From Pomacea canaliculata (taxonomy: Eukaryota; Mollusca; Gastropoda; Architaenioglossa; Ampullariidae), in contig NC_037590.1 of NCBI RefSeq assembly GCF_003073045.1, positions 35,658,327 through 35,722,326 on the forward strand: a stretch of DNA of 64,000 nucleotides. The letters are read 5' to 3'. The position numbers and the translations under genes are program-made. The notes under the pieces were generated by a model, which was not told the DNA's origin, did no database searches, and saw only the letters and a program-made list of their open reading frames with translations. The stretch's first letter is position 1, and the number at the start of each line of letters is the position of its first letter. Below, one piece after another: positions 1-12,792 of this stretch.

Positions 1-3000
1 TGGGAATAAGAATGCCAGTGATTGTTGACACCAAAACGATACCTATGGTAATGGCCTTGAAAATCTGTTCCGGAATGTAGTTGCCAATCACATCATCACC
101 ATGTTTCATCTTCTACAAAAGCAAAAGCCCATTTGTGTCAGGAATGCAAACCCAAACAATACAGTACATGTATCTTGTGCATAGACTAAAAGCAAAATGA
201 TAATAATAGATAGCCAATTCCTTAAACAGTTACAGATGCAGATATCCTATGCACATTTACAAGACAGAGCTTAAAAAAAACTTAAAGGACGTAGTGTTGA
301 AGTTTACAAAAAGCAATCTGCCGTTGAATACCAAATCTAACAATTTATAACAAATGCTGACTAACAAAGGAAATAATGTGAAGTTGCTGATAAAGAAAGT
401 ATAGCAGAAAGAACATCCAAGAAATCCTCAAAATATAGTCGCATGAATATGTTCTCTATACTATCAGCTTTTTAACAGTTTATGAAATAAGCAGTGTACA
501 CAAGCAGTATTATTCACTCTCAATACTCCCCACTGAGATGATTTCTAAGCCTTCCCACGAAAGGATAAAAAATAAAATTGAAGGATATACATTATTTTAT
601 CATGCACCAACAAGTAAAGAAACTTCATAAACATTTTGAAAAATGACCAAAAATAATGAAAGAATCATTTTATTTAGTCTAGATCCATACATGTGAAAAC
701 AAGCGTGAATAAATTAAAACAGTTTTCTCCAGTATGAGGAATTCCTATCTTATTCATACAAACCACATTGTGCAATGACAACCATCACTCCACAAATAAA
801 TCTGATTTTGTTTTACTTTTAACTATGAATAAGCTTACTAAATGACACTTAAAATACACGAGAAAGCCCACAATACAGATTAGTGTGCATATGGTTTTAA
901 CAACAGGATATAACTACATCAAATGGTATGAATTTACTCATTTATTTATCAGCTATAAAAAAAGGTGTAATATCAACGTAGTCTTTTTGGAAAGTCTCTT
1001 CTTCGTAGACTGGTGTGCAAATAATTACATGTGGACTTTGAAAAGGTGAAATATTCAGTCATGAAAACAAATAAAGAACAAAGAGACTGTGGCACTGGAA
1101 AAGAGACAAAAAGATAAAGAAAGAAACATATCTAGGAAAAACTGCATGTGCAAACCAGATTTCTTCCTCCACTGCCCCAACTGCCAAAACGCTCCCCTCC
1201 CTTACTTTACATGAACTTAAAACATCAACTGAGTCACAACCTTTGATAAAACAATTGCACAGCAAACAGATGCTTTCTGATTAAATGCAAACAAGCTTCA
1301 GTGTTGGTACACTGCTCAATTTTTACCCTTTGATGTGTATAAAGGCAGTGTGGCAAGTGGTTGAGTTTTTAAAGGCAGGATATTTTTCACGTGTTTTAAG
1401 TACCAGGCAAAATGCTCTACACTGTCAGCAACTAAAAAGCACTCTAACACACAGTGACTCAGGTTATATTACTTTATAAGCCAAGCATGTCAGCAAAATG
1501 TTTAAAAGTCTACAAAATTGAACCACTGGATCAGGATATCACAAGCATGGACTATAAATGGAAGAAAGAATGAGAAAGAGTGCATGAGGGAGAGAAAATG
1601 TGTGTGCGTGAGAGAGAGGGAGGGCCCCCCCCCAAAAAAAAAGGTATTCGTTAGAGCTAACAGATGTTTATTGCATCTTTCTACTTCTGGATTAATTTTC
1701 GAATCCTGATAATTTTTGTAGAAAATTATAGACTGATAAGAAATGCACTTTATATAACCTAACAGTTATTCAGACATGTTGTACATGAACCTTTTCCAGA
1801 GTGTGGTGCATAATCAATGTTGCCTTCAACAACTCAAATAGAACTATAATAGCAAGCTTGTGATTGGGGTGGTGGAGAAATTCCATTCACTATATATATA
1901 CTTGTATAAATAAAACTCATCAGTATTTGTACCATCTGGCACAGGAGATAATGAACAGTGTTGTGTCACGAACTAATATCCCTGGATTGCTGGCAGATGA
2001 TTTTTTCCAGTTAACTGCTAAAACGAGGCATTAGACGACATAGCTTCCAGTTTATTCACATTCTTTGTTAAGGCTCACCGAGACTAATAGTAGATCACTT
2101 CGCAAGAGGATAAGAGTGAGTCTTGGCATACAGACATCAGTCCCTAAATACACGTCCATGGTTATATCTCCTCACATGATCCAAAATAAATAATCTTTCA
2201 TGCAGACCAGTAAATTGGTGTTAAAAAGCAAGATTTCAGGACACACAGCAGATGTGCATGTGCCTAGTTAAACTGAAAACTTTGGTAGCACCATTTCTTC
2301 AAGAGTTTACTCAGGTGTTGCTGCTTTTTCTTTTGCCCTCATTTGTTTGTCAGAGTATCATTATGCACTCACCACTGGATATGATATCACCCAATGGTGA
2401 GTACATGTATTATAATGTGGATTTGTCAAAGTTTCTAACTTTAACAATCTAGTTGTGACTGGTTCATCTTTCTTCTGGCTATTTTACATCAGAAATTACA
2501 AGACAGTAAAAGATTCATAGTATGCAGCATCAAGGTGCATGCTCAGATGAAAGGCGTTTCAAGGTATAGAAGGAAGGTTATATAAAATAAGTTTCAGGAC
2601 GCATCAGAAATATTGCTGCGATCAAGCAAAACATACAGTGTATTATACATGGTGAAATTTGCAAGTGAAAACATTTACATCTAACGATTGAGGTGTTACA
2701 GTGATGCTGGATATGACAAGGAAATGTTGTTGCAGTGACTTACCTAAATGGTTCTAAAATAATTCAGCATGCCCACAGTCTGAAGGAATGAATTAGCAAA
2801 GATTCTCAAAATAAACAATAATGAAAGCCTGATTTATGTTTTCTGAAATCTTTTAAATCCATTTCTTCCTGTTCAATTTCCCAAAGGAATATGAATTACT
2901 ACTTTTTGCATATGTTTGCCAAATTATTTTCCTTTGCTATTGGTGCCTTCAGACCATTCAAAAGCAAGGTATTTTAAGACAGATGTCTTTGTATGTATGA

Positions 3001-6000
3001 ATTCTTTGCATAAAAAGGAGAAAAGCCTGACTAGCACTTCTTTATTTCGAGGATAAGTTATGACAGCAATACTTCTTGTTAAATTTAACACTACAGTGAG
3101 ACAGAAGACCCACTCTTTAAAAAACAAAAACACACAAGAAATTTAAAAAGAAAAACTAACATTATAATGCCTCAAATGATTAACATTTAAACAACAAAAG
3201 GAATCCCACAAGCAATAAATAATACCATATTTATAAACACTACCAGAAATACATGTTTGTAAGTTATTGTTTAATAAAAATGAAATAACTGCAGTATTAT
3301 TGCTTAATAAATTTCTGTATTTTTCAGTTATGGAAATAATCATAAATTGCTATGAGAATTTTGTGAAGTACATGAGTTTTTAAAGTCTTAAGGAAATAAA
3401 AGTCTAATTAAAATTAGTTTCAACTTAGTAAAAATTAAACTCCCAAAAGCACTGCTTTGAAAAAAAGGGGGTTATTGAAAGTTCATAGCATATGTAGTAC
3501 CAGTAAAAACCCGAATCTCACACCTTTACATCTGATGTTTCCATGGCTGAGTGAGCTAAATCATGAAAATCCTGGAAAATAAAATCACCAGTTTTGCTAG
3601 ACATTTTGAGTATCGCTTCAATATATGCTTGCCTGACACTGGGCACCATGGTGTCAATACACACTGTAGAGGTCATTAAAACACACCTAAAGATGGCAAC
3701 TAAACTGCTGACCGTGATCATATAAACTTCAGACAATTTACTCCAGAAGTAGTCAGCCCCACTGTAAAGCTACAGTCACTAACTGTTGAACAACAAATTA
3801 ATCAACTATCATACATTAAATCGCTAAATTTGTTGGTCTTGCGTTTAAGTGTATTGTTCCCAGCTGGATCTGTGCACTATTAGAGTTACATCTCATCCTC
3901 TTAAGCTTTTAATGGAGCATATATCTGAAGTAAAATTATATCTTTGTAACCAAATTACAGATATCTCTTGTTTGAAAAACTTGACTGTCTTGTGTAAATA
4001 CAAAGGTATATCTATTCAAAGAATTTTGAAACAGATTAAAAAAAGAAAAACAGGTTTGCTTATCAATCAAAGTTTGATGAGCAAATAAAAACTTCAGACA
4101 GAAAAGGTTTTAGTATTGTGTCCATCCCAAGTTAAACTAATTTTTTTAAATTTTAGGTAGCTTATACATGTGTTTATTCCAATAATCTCAGTAGTTCTTC
4201 TCACTACCTTGAAAGTATTGTAAGTTCTGAAGATAAAGTCTGAATCGCTATTAGTCTGCAATCACTGTTAGCAATCACATAAAAAGGGATGAAGGGTCCT
4301 CAGAAACAGACTGAAGTTGTGTTAATGGTTGTGTTTAAATTTCAGGAGTAAAGAGAAGATGCACATCCATTGCACTTCGGTGGGTTTTTTAAACTCACTA
4401 AACACTGATTCTGACTACTACTATGTTAATGTGGAGTGACCAAAGGTTGCATGGCAACTACAGTAACATGCTGGGCCCAGTGTATTAAAGTTATATTCAT
4501 CAGTTAATAAAAATATACAGGGACAAAACTGACAAAAAAGTCTGCAAACCATAAAATAATATGTAAAAAGCCTGTGTTATATCAGCTTTTGCGCATGCAT
4601 AGGATCTCATTTGATACTGACAGGATTCCACAAGCATCTTCACATTAACAACAAGCAGTCTAGCAGCATGCATTTGCTGCCATCATCTGCATCACATCCT
4701 TGCTGATAAGCAGAACAGGTCTGATGAACAACTGAGATAACCTCAGATAACCAGTTTTATGTGCTGTTGTAGCCTCTATATGGTTATTCAGGTCTAAATA
4801 ATCTTTGACATGCTTACATTTATGCTAAATCATATCTATAACCTGGCAGGGAGGGGTGATAGTGATTGGGGGTCTGTCTCAATAACTCAAATCCCTACTA
4901 GCTATCAGACACTTAGTATAGCATGTCATGTGTGGGTAGCTAAATCAATATTTTTTATTCCTTAATGTAAAAAGCACATTGGTGTGCTCCCTGTTTAAAC
5001 TAGAACTAAACTAAAATGCTGAAGAAAGCTGATGAAAAAACATATCAGTGGTAATGCCCTGCACATGGTTACAAGGAAATGTGATGAAGTGCCTGCTGCT
5101 TACAACAAAAGTACTACAACCAGACAGACTTTCTGTTCCTAGCATTAATTCCATATTGCAAAGAGTGTGGTGGGAATTTTGAGAAAGATTTTATGTAGAT
5201 ACTGTCAGCACAGATCAAAAAGATGATCAAGAAGTCAAAGAAGCACTATAAAAAAAAATAAATAAAAGGCAAACAGTAATGATCAGGAAGATTGAAAACA
5301 GGGACTGTTCAGATAGCTGGCTTTGAGCCTCATTGCACACCATGGATCTAAGGTGTTTACCACTTTTTGATTCCTTATAGCACAGAAGTAACAACTTTAT
5401 TATTAAGGCTCAAAGAAAAAAAAAAATGATAGTTTATAGTTTTACAATGTGTTTGATGCTACAGAGAAAAACAAGCTATATAACTGAGACATCACAAAGA
5501 AGTAATTCACCTTCAGTAAGCTGATGACTAGCCATTGTCATTTAATCCCAATTTTATGGACATATCGCCCTCATCATCCCCATGGCCATGAGCACACTTG
5601 ATGATATTACTACCAACTTTTGCCAGCTTTCACAGTTCTCCACCATTTACTCGGGTCCATTAAATAAGGCCACTGTTTCACTTTTTTTTCAATGTTGACT
5701 GCACATTTCTTCTTTTGTACACCTCTTTTTCTGCCTCCCTGTACTGCTTCTAGCAGATCATCTTTGCGAATCCCGATGAACTCAAGATGTGCCCACACTA
5801 CTTCACTGTTTCCTAGCTGTTCCTCCTTAATATATAAAGAATGATTAGTTACGTACACTTTGCACATCCAAAAATGTGTCTTGTATTGCAAAAGCAGATT
5901 TTTATTGTATAATTTTCTTGCATTTAATTATTACGGACGGGTGGCTGTGAATCTTATAATGACATAACATTTACACACACAATATGCTGTTTAAAGACTG

Positions 6001-9000
6001 TAAGACTAGTCTATTTTGTGGAAAGATAACAACAGAAGGCAAGGTACAGCTGAAAAAGCTTTTTAAAGTTCCTGTAATGCAAAAACTACTGAGAGAGTAG
6101 TATGCACCAGTGTTGTATTTTTTCTGATTTTTCCGCTTTTTTATTTTAAGAAAAGATGAATTCCTGTTTAATCCAGTCACTAACACATTTTGTTATAGAA
6201 CAATATGAGAATCAATATAATTTATCTCTACACATAATATGGCACATTCTTAATTCAATTTGCTTGAACAAACACAGAGCAGAAGAATTTAACACTTAAC
6301 AATGGTTGTCACTGCACAACTGGGACAACATAATCTTTGACTTTTTTCTTTGCACTGTCTCCAAAATAATGTGGATGAAAGCACAGCTCTGTCTGTGAAT
6401 GTGAAGATCTGATTTTATTAACACTTAAGAGTATTACCTTATATTTTAACAATATTCTCAACATTCTCATGTTATTCTTTTTTATGTCATGCAGATTTAA
6501 TTGTACTTCCTTCATTTTTGTAAGCAATAAGACTATTTTTTATTATGGTCTACATTTTCTGCATAATTCTGGGTGGTTAAAAGCACTAAGTTAACACTTA
6601 CAAACTTCCATGAACGGCCCACATTTTTCGTAACATTTTGAGCAGCTGGTATAGAAACTTGACACGATCATAGAACTATAAAAGAAATCAAGGGTATTCT
6701 GACATTCTATTAATTTTGCATTTAAGTAAAAAAAATTAATGCAATCAAGGCTGAGTGAATGCATATGTAGTACATTTTGAATATTACCAAAGTCCAAACA
6801 GACATACAAACAGAAAGCCCATACCCCAGAATTTAGCTACAAATCAAGCTAATGCTTACCTTTTGAAAAACAAGAGTATAGATGCTGGCTCTGCAGGGAA
6901 AGATAATAACAGGGAATGTGATGGCAATAGACAGGACAAAGCCTAGCTTCATGACATTTGCACCAAATGTAGATGGGAACAACTTCATCACGTCACCAGG
7001 AATGTTCCCTTCATAGAACGTGACGTATCCAAGGAAAACCAACCTGTCAAATAAAATACATAGCACTTATATCAAAGAAGACTGAAGATCACATTTCACT
7101 ATGTATATTAGCTCTATCTCCTACATTTCTATATAAAGCATATGCAAGACACTGATCTCGACCCTAACTGAAAAAACCTGAAACTTACCATGAAATAGGC
7201 TAGAGCACATAAACTGACAGCACTGTTGATGATGCCTTTTATGGCATGCAGCGATGGTTCTGGCAGGGCTTCATATAAAATAAAAAGTTGCCTGTGGATG
7301 ATCAAAACTCTGGTAAAATTTTTTCATGCTTACGTAAAAATAAATGGTAAATCTTATGTAAAAGTACATATGGATAATGCAGATTATATGTCAATTGGCT
7401 TCTTTTACAAAGATGCCTGAGAAACTGATTTCAGACAGTAATCACTAATAAGAAACCAATTACTTTTTGTCTTTAACAAATAGATCATTCGAAAGTATGG
7501 CAATTTAATTAAAATAGTTTTCAAAATATAACTGACATTTTTTTCTGGTGAACATTATACAGAGAAGAAAATTTAATGTGGAATGTTTTTTGTTGATGGA
7601 ACAATGTCATTGACACATCATATGACATGCATGACACCATCTAAATGATGAACAATTTTTACATGAAAATGAAGTTTTCACAAGAAACTTAAAAAAGATA
7701 ACTTACGTCTGACAACCAAATGAAAAAGAGAAAATAGGAAGGCACTGGAAAATTCCCTCTTTCCGCCAGAAGTTTACATGAGTATACCAAGTACCTGACA
7801 TCAGATTCTTTCCTGAGATGAACAAGATCTGTAGCAACAATGTACAGAATACAGCTTGTTGCCTAAATCTTCTACTATACAATTAATTACAACATTCTTT
7901 ATAACAGCAAAATGAGTAAAAAATCAATTCTATCTGCTAATTATGACACTTCCCATCAGCACCAACAACATTACATACTGTACTTGGTTTAAACTTTCCT
8001 TAATACAATGATTTTAAAGGAAGGCAAACTTACATATACAATGAATGTAGTATAAAACATGACACAAATTGTGCTGACACGACTGACACTGCGCATGTCC
8101 TTGATCAATCCCAAAGGAAGTCCAACACACAAACATAATGTCAGCATAAGGTAGAGACGAGTGTTTGCTGTTTTCTGAAAAACAGTTAAACAATAGTGGG
8201 AGTCAGTAGAATACATAGTAAAACCATCATTGATGATCCTCACACCATCCATCAACAATGCAGTGGCAACTTGACCACACTGCAACTAACAGTAGAAAAT
8301 ATTTTCTACACATTCCCATCCTGCTTGAGTAGCTCAGCTGGGACATCGTCGACACCAGGTGACTTTCTTCCCTTCAGACTGCGTTACCGCTCTTTCGACC
8401 TTTACACTAGAACTGATAGGTCTGCTGGTTCACTGGTTCTAATCTGGCTGTTTTACGGGATCAGTCCATTGGTTGAGTACAGCAGTGCTTTATGTGAGAA
8501 AGTGACCATTGTTGTTTTTGACAATGACTTAGGTGTTGTGCTGACCTGTCTTGACGAGGGTCTTTAATACTTGGTGGGCCTTTTTACCATCACCCTGTGC
8601 AAATCCCTCCTTTATGATCCAGTATTTGCCTTCAATCCAGTTCTCCCTATCTACCTTCCTCCTTTTCCTGGAATATTCACATCTTTCTACTTGGAAGCTG
8701 TTTTAGGTTTACTTTTCCTTTCTATCTTAAAGGCCCTTCTTTGGTCACAGAAATCTAGGATATCATTTGTGATCCAGAGTTGTTTCTTCTTCCTTTAGTA
8801 CCCTAGCATTTCCTGGGCTGCTGACAATAGTACCTTTTTGATGTTTCCAGCAAGGGTGTCTACATCACACTCCAACAAGTTTAGTGAGGCAAATTTACCT
8901 CCAGTTTTGGCCTTGAAGATTTTCACAGTATTTGAGTCTTGCAGCTTCTTCAAATCCCAAATCAAAGCAAGTTGTCATCTTCAAACTTGTTGAGACAAGT

Positions 9001-10997
9001 TCATGGTTGCTGCCTATGTCAGTGCCTGGATAATTCCTAATCTTGGTCTTGTTGATACTGGATTCGAAGCATCTATTTGATTTGGTTATGGACCAAACCC
9101 TCTTGCAAGTACTAAGTTGCTGTTCTTGATTTCTTGAGGGAATGTAAAATATTGGCAAAGGTTAGTCAGTGGATCTGCAGAAGCTCTAGAAGCTCTGTTG
9201 TTTGTTTGGCCAAGGCCAAATTTACCCACCGTTCCTGCCCATGGCTGGTACCTTGTCAGTGGGACCATTCTTCCTTGGCTAGAGTGGTGGTAGAGCAAAA
9301 CAATTATTTTATTCATTGATCTAGACCTAAACATGATTACAAAATGTAACAAACCAGAAGAATAATTGAGTGTTTTCTCTGACATTAGTCAGTTTTCTAG
9401 CAGCTCACTCACTATCCACCAATTACATTATTTCAACTACTACAACTACATACCTCTACACCAAAAAGAGTGTTTATAATATCAGGTCCCAGGTCACCAA
9501 TTACCACTATTTGAGCTATCAGTGTTCCAATCTGCATCCCGATCATGCTGTAATAAAAAACACATTATTATGACAGTTGAATAAAAGACAGCTTGGACAT
9601 CTTGCTTGCAAAGAAACTTTTTATTCAAAATACTATGAGAAAGAAAACATATTAATATGATTCCACACTAACTCCCCTCCATGCAAAGATGTGCACAGTT
9701 TACATACATAATACTAGAAAATCAAACAGATGCCTACTGCAGATATAATGTCATAAAACTCCTTTAGTCTCTTTTGATTGGTTAAATTGCTATTGTGAAA
9801 AACACATGGAGAGCTAAATGCAACACTAAAAAGACTTAACTGTTTTTTCTATTACATTCTACAGACATTTTTTTCTTCTAAAAAATTACTGAAATTTTTT
9901 CAGAATAGTTTGCTAGGTTAATGATCATCAACACTTACCAAACCTCAACAACAAATTTTCCTGGAGCACCATAAGTGTGGTAAGCTAGAATGGTACAAAA
10001 TATAATCAGACAAATTGTCAGATAAAAGGATTGGGTAAAACATGCATATACAAGCCACACACACTCGTGCATGCGCTCATAAATGTACATCAAAATAAAT
10101 AATCAGAATATAAAATGAACATGATATAATAGCTTCTAAATTTTGTCTTATAATTCTCAATTTTTATTATAAATGTAAATTGTGTAATCAGTTTTACTGC
10201 CACTCAGTTTATAGCTCCAACTGGTGAGAAAATACTGTTTTATTTGCTAAGCAAAGCAAAGGTGTACAAATTATACTTCTGTGTAGCTGATTCTGTATAT
10301 CCCCAACTGACATAAATTGATTCATATTATAACACTATTTGATCTTTAGTTTTGAACCTTAACTGAAAGACTGAGAAAGGAAAATTATCTGTTATGACAG
10401 ATGCACGAACAACATAAGTCAACAAAGTGCTTACACATGACAACAGTAAAGATGTAAATGAAAAGACATTTCTTATTTATGTGATAAAAGATAATGCTGA
10501 AATATTAAATGTTGCTGTCAGGAAATATTTATCCATTTCCAGCTTACCTAAAAATTCGTATGACCTCCGATGTGACACAATACCAGCTTTAACAAGCAGC
10601 CGACAGGAGGCAAGAGTCAACCAAGTGCAGAACAGTAGTACCAGTGACCCCAATATGATCCCACACTATAAGCAACAGAAACATACCAGTGCATGATGTA
10701 AATGGAAAGATTTCTAATTATTTAAATTTTAAATTATTATTGCGACTGGAAAAATGCACACACACACACATGACACATTCTTTCTTGAAATAAATACTGA
10801 AAAACTTTAACATAGCTTCATTATTTCATTTGATATATGCTTACAGTTTTTGTTGGAATAGATACAGGTTTAGGAGTATATTTAAAAGCTTTTCTTACTT
10901 GTTTAAAACAAAATGGCATAGCCAAGATGGAAACTCCAATAATGCTGTTCCCAAGGTTGATCACAAAAGGCCAGTTTAGTTCACCTTCTGATTTCAT
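1..10997 (-). CDS. SLC38A10: SLC38A10-type amino-acid transporter, N-terminal nine exons (3' end outside window)
   Basis: Multi-pass transporter of the SLC38 (sodium-coupled neutral amino acid transporter) family, closest in sequence to SLC38A10. Coding exons, in gene order: 10899-10997, 10548-10665, 9939-9984, 9454-9547, 8034-8174, 7707-7828, 7189-7291, 6860-7043 and 1-112 (cut by the window edge). All have AG/GT borders. The start MKSEGELNWPFVINLGNSII aligns with the first helix of SLC38A10. Later blocks also match the family: CGIILGSLVLLFCTW, IVVIGDLG, LPLGLIKDMRSVS, FPVIIFPCRASIYTL and ITIGIVLVSTITGILIP. About 340 residues, roughly nine helices, are present; the long cytosolic tail of the family lies beyond position 1. 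Phases agree at every junction except exon 7 to exon 8, where one base is in excess (see findings). Known SLC38A10 transports glutamine, glutamate and other amino acids at intracellular and plasma membranes; whether this protein does so is inference. It is head-to-head with TMEM220. Confidence 0.9.
113..6859 (-). other. Large intron of the SLC38A10-type gene
   Basis: This 6.7-kb intron separates the exon ending in VFQK from the exon starting KMKHGDD. It is AT-rich and has one recognisable repeat (1968-2162). I saw no other coding exon, RNA gene or intact element. Short open frames here, including 69-93 codon ones near 3.0, 3.6 and 5.7 kb, show no recognised domain. Confidence 0.7.
1968..2162 (-). 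repeat. Dispersed repeat family copy 1
   Basis: Read on the minus strand this copy begins CATGGACGTGTATTTAGGG. It continues through blocks shared with 35095-35345 and 36982-37192: ACTGATGTCTGTATGC, GAGACTCACTCTT, GTCTCGGTGAGCC, TGAATAAACTGGAAGCTATG and GCCTCGTTTTAGCAGTTAA. It ends near ATATTAGTTCGTGAC. The internal 57-bp module is present once here and twice in copy 2. I recognise no named family. Confidence 0.75.
8295..9330 (-). mobile_element. Degraded non-LTR retrotransposon (endonuclease to start of reverse transcriptase)
   Basis: Minus-strand translation, with frameshifts and stops, gives the endonuclease blocks VGKFGLGQTNNRASR and YPGTDIGSNHELVSTSLK. A DILDFCDQRRAFK-like block follows near 8750. 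The fragment ends in KSPGVDDVPAELLKQDG (8318-8380), the start of a reverse transcriptase domain. The order fits a LINE ORF2 of the craniofacial-development-protein-2-like type often seen in invertebrate genomes. The copy lacks most of the RT and cannot be active. It lies in the intron between exons 4 and 5 of the SLC38A10-type gene, in the same orientation. Confidence 0.8.
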
Positions 10998-12792
10998 TCT
11001 CTGATGCTGCTGATGCTGCTGACAATGGTTTCAAAATTCCTGATTCATGTATCACTTTTCATATGTGCCCTTTTAGCACCTTTGTGGAAAAAATACCTTA
11101 AAATGTTATCTACAATTATCAAAGTTATTTGATCTCAGAACTATCAAAAGGGGTATGTCATAAAAACCTTTTGACCATAATCAAAATGCTTCCTCAGATA
11201 CCTGGCTTTCTAGTTCTGAAACAGAGTAATTATCTAATATAGTTTAATAAGCAGCTCCTATTATATCATGCATGGTTCAGCCACCAAGGATTAAGACAAT
11301 AATCCCCTCATTAGAAAAGATTTTGCCACTGTTAGATTATTTGCTCTAGATTTCCCATAGTCAACTATTTGCGGGTCAAGCATGACTTGCTTCCGCTTTT
11401 TCTGCTTACCTCTGAAATCAACCCGCTGTGACGCGTCACTGACATTTCTTGTCACTACCACCTGTTAACCATGACACATCGATTAAAATGATCACGATGT
11501 TGATGGTATTTTTTGTATGCCTGTATTTGCAACTAATCACCTAAAAATTTGTTAACCAGCATTTGTACCAAGGACCGAAACAGACCTTTCTCGCATGCAC
11601 GAACAGTTTCTCTCATACACTATGTATAAACGTTCTCGGTGACACTCGAACGCTGGAGAATTGCCGATTTCGTCAAAGGTAGATTGCAAGTTGCGAATTA
11701 ATATTGAAATCAGATACTAAGTATCAATCATGCATAAACTTTACCTATTACTTGTTATTATCATGTTTAACATCGTCTCTTGCTGTTGGCGAAGAGGACA
11801 GTACGCGTGTCTAGACCACAACAAATGCTGTCATTCGACACTTATTGACTTTCAAGTTAAGAGATTGCTCTGAAGGGAGAGCACTGTGATACACATACAA
11901 ATATGACTTCTGCTACTGCGTCTTCATTTGCGAAGGTGAAATGATCATCAGTATAAATGCTTGTATAAAATAAGTCTCGATTAAACCCTTACAGGTATGA
12001 TCAAGTGCAGTGACAAAGTACGCTGAAAGCAGTCTCATACTGGTGCATTAAAAAATAAAGCTCATGCTGTAGAATACATGTCCTCCATCACTAAGCACTT
12101 CACAGATTAGAATATAATGGAATTGTTCAACAATCAAGAATGTTTTTCTTATTTTTAAAGTGCTCAAGATACTAAATTCCAGTATAAACTAGAGTAAGGG
12201 AATTTTCTTTTTTTTTTTTTTTCGAAATTTCTGGGAATTACCTTTAACTGTCATTATCCAATACAGACATATGGTAACCAAGTTAAAACATTAAACTGTT
12301 ACTTGAACTATGTTTTGTTTTGATCCAGGTCTATGCTTACAATAATTTTCGTTGTGTTGAGCACACAAAGTTTTATGCTACACAATAATGTAGAGGTAGG
12401 GTTGTCGCCAAAAAGAAAGCGCCAGCTATAGGCAAACACTTGACCTTTTCTAGTCATTCTTTAAAACACGAAAGAGATAGATTTTTGCTACCCAAATTAT
12501 TTGATGTCCTTGTCCTTTCTGTCTGTGTAAGTAACTGTGTATATTCACAGCATTCAGTGATTCACCTAGATCTTTATTTAACTCCCAGCTTTTCTGTATT
12601 CTGTTAATATCGTCTTCACACCAATTGACAAGCATATATATATATTCATGAAATATGTTGGGAATGTATTGTAGACGACTAATTGATAACTATTTTTGTT
12701 TCATTTTGTTTTGTTTACCTTCCTTAATTATAAGCAGTATATTATTTTAAATTAATGATTGATAATATTGTATTTGTAATGATGTTTAGACC
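10998..12792. promoter_or_regulatory. Shared 5' region between two divergent genes
   Basis: The 1.8 kb between the two start codons must hold the 5' UTRs and promoters of the SLC38A10-type gene (minus) and TMEM220 (plus). A palindrome TGACGCGTCA, close to ATF/CREB-type sites, lies near 11,430 in a CpG-containing stretch at 11,380-11,480. A poly-T run is at 12,210-12,223. No TATA box stands out and no transcription start can be fixed from sequence. Non-coding first exons may lie here. Confidence 0.5.

Noticed and set aside
3518..3736. Minus-strand 72-codon frame with an amphipathic-looking PSVRQAYIEAILKMSS segment and a donor-like end
   Set aside because: Considered as an extra exon of the SLC38A10-type gene, but the exons on both sides join in phase without it and the family has no such insert.
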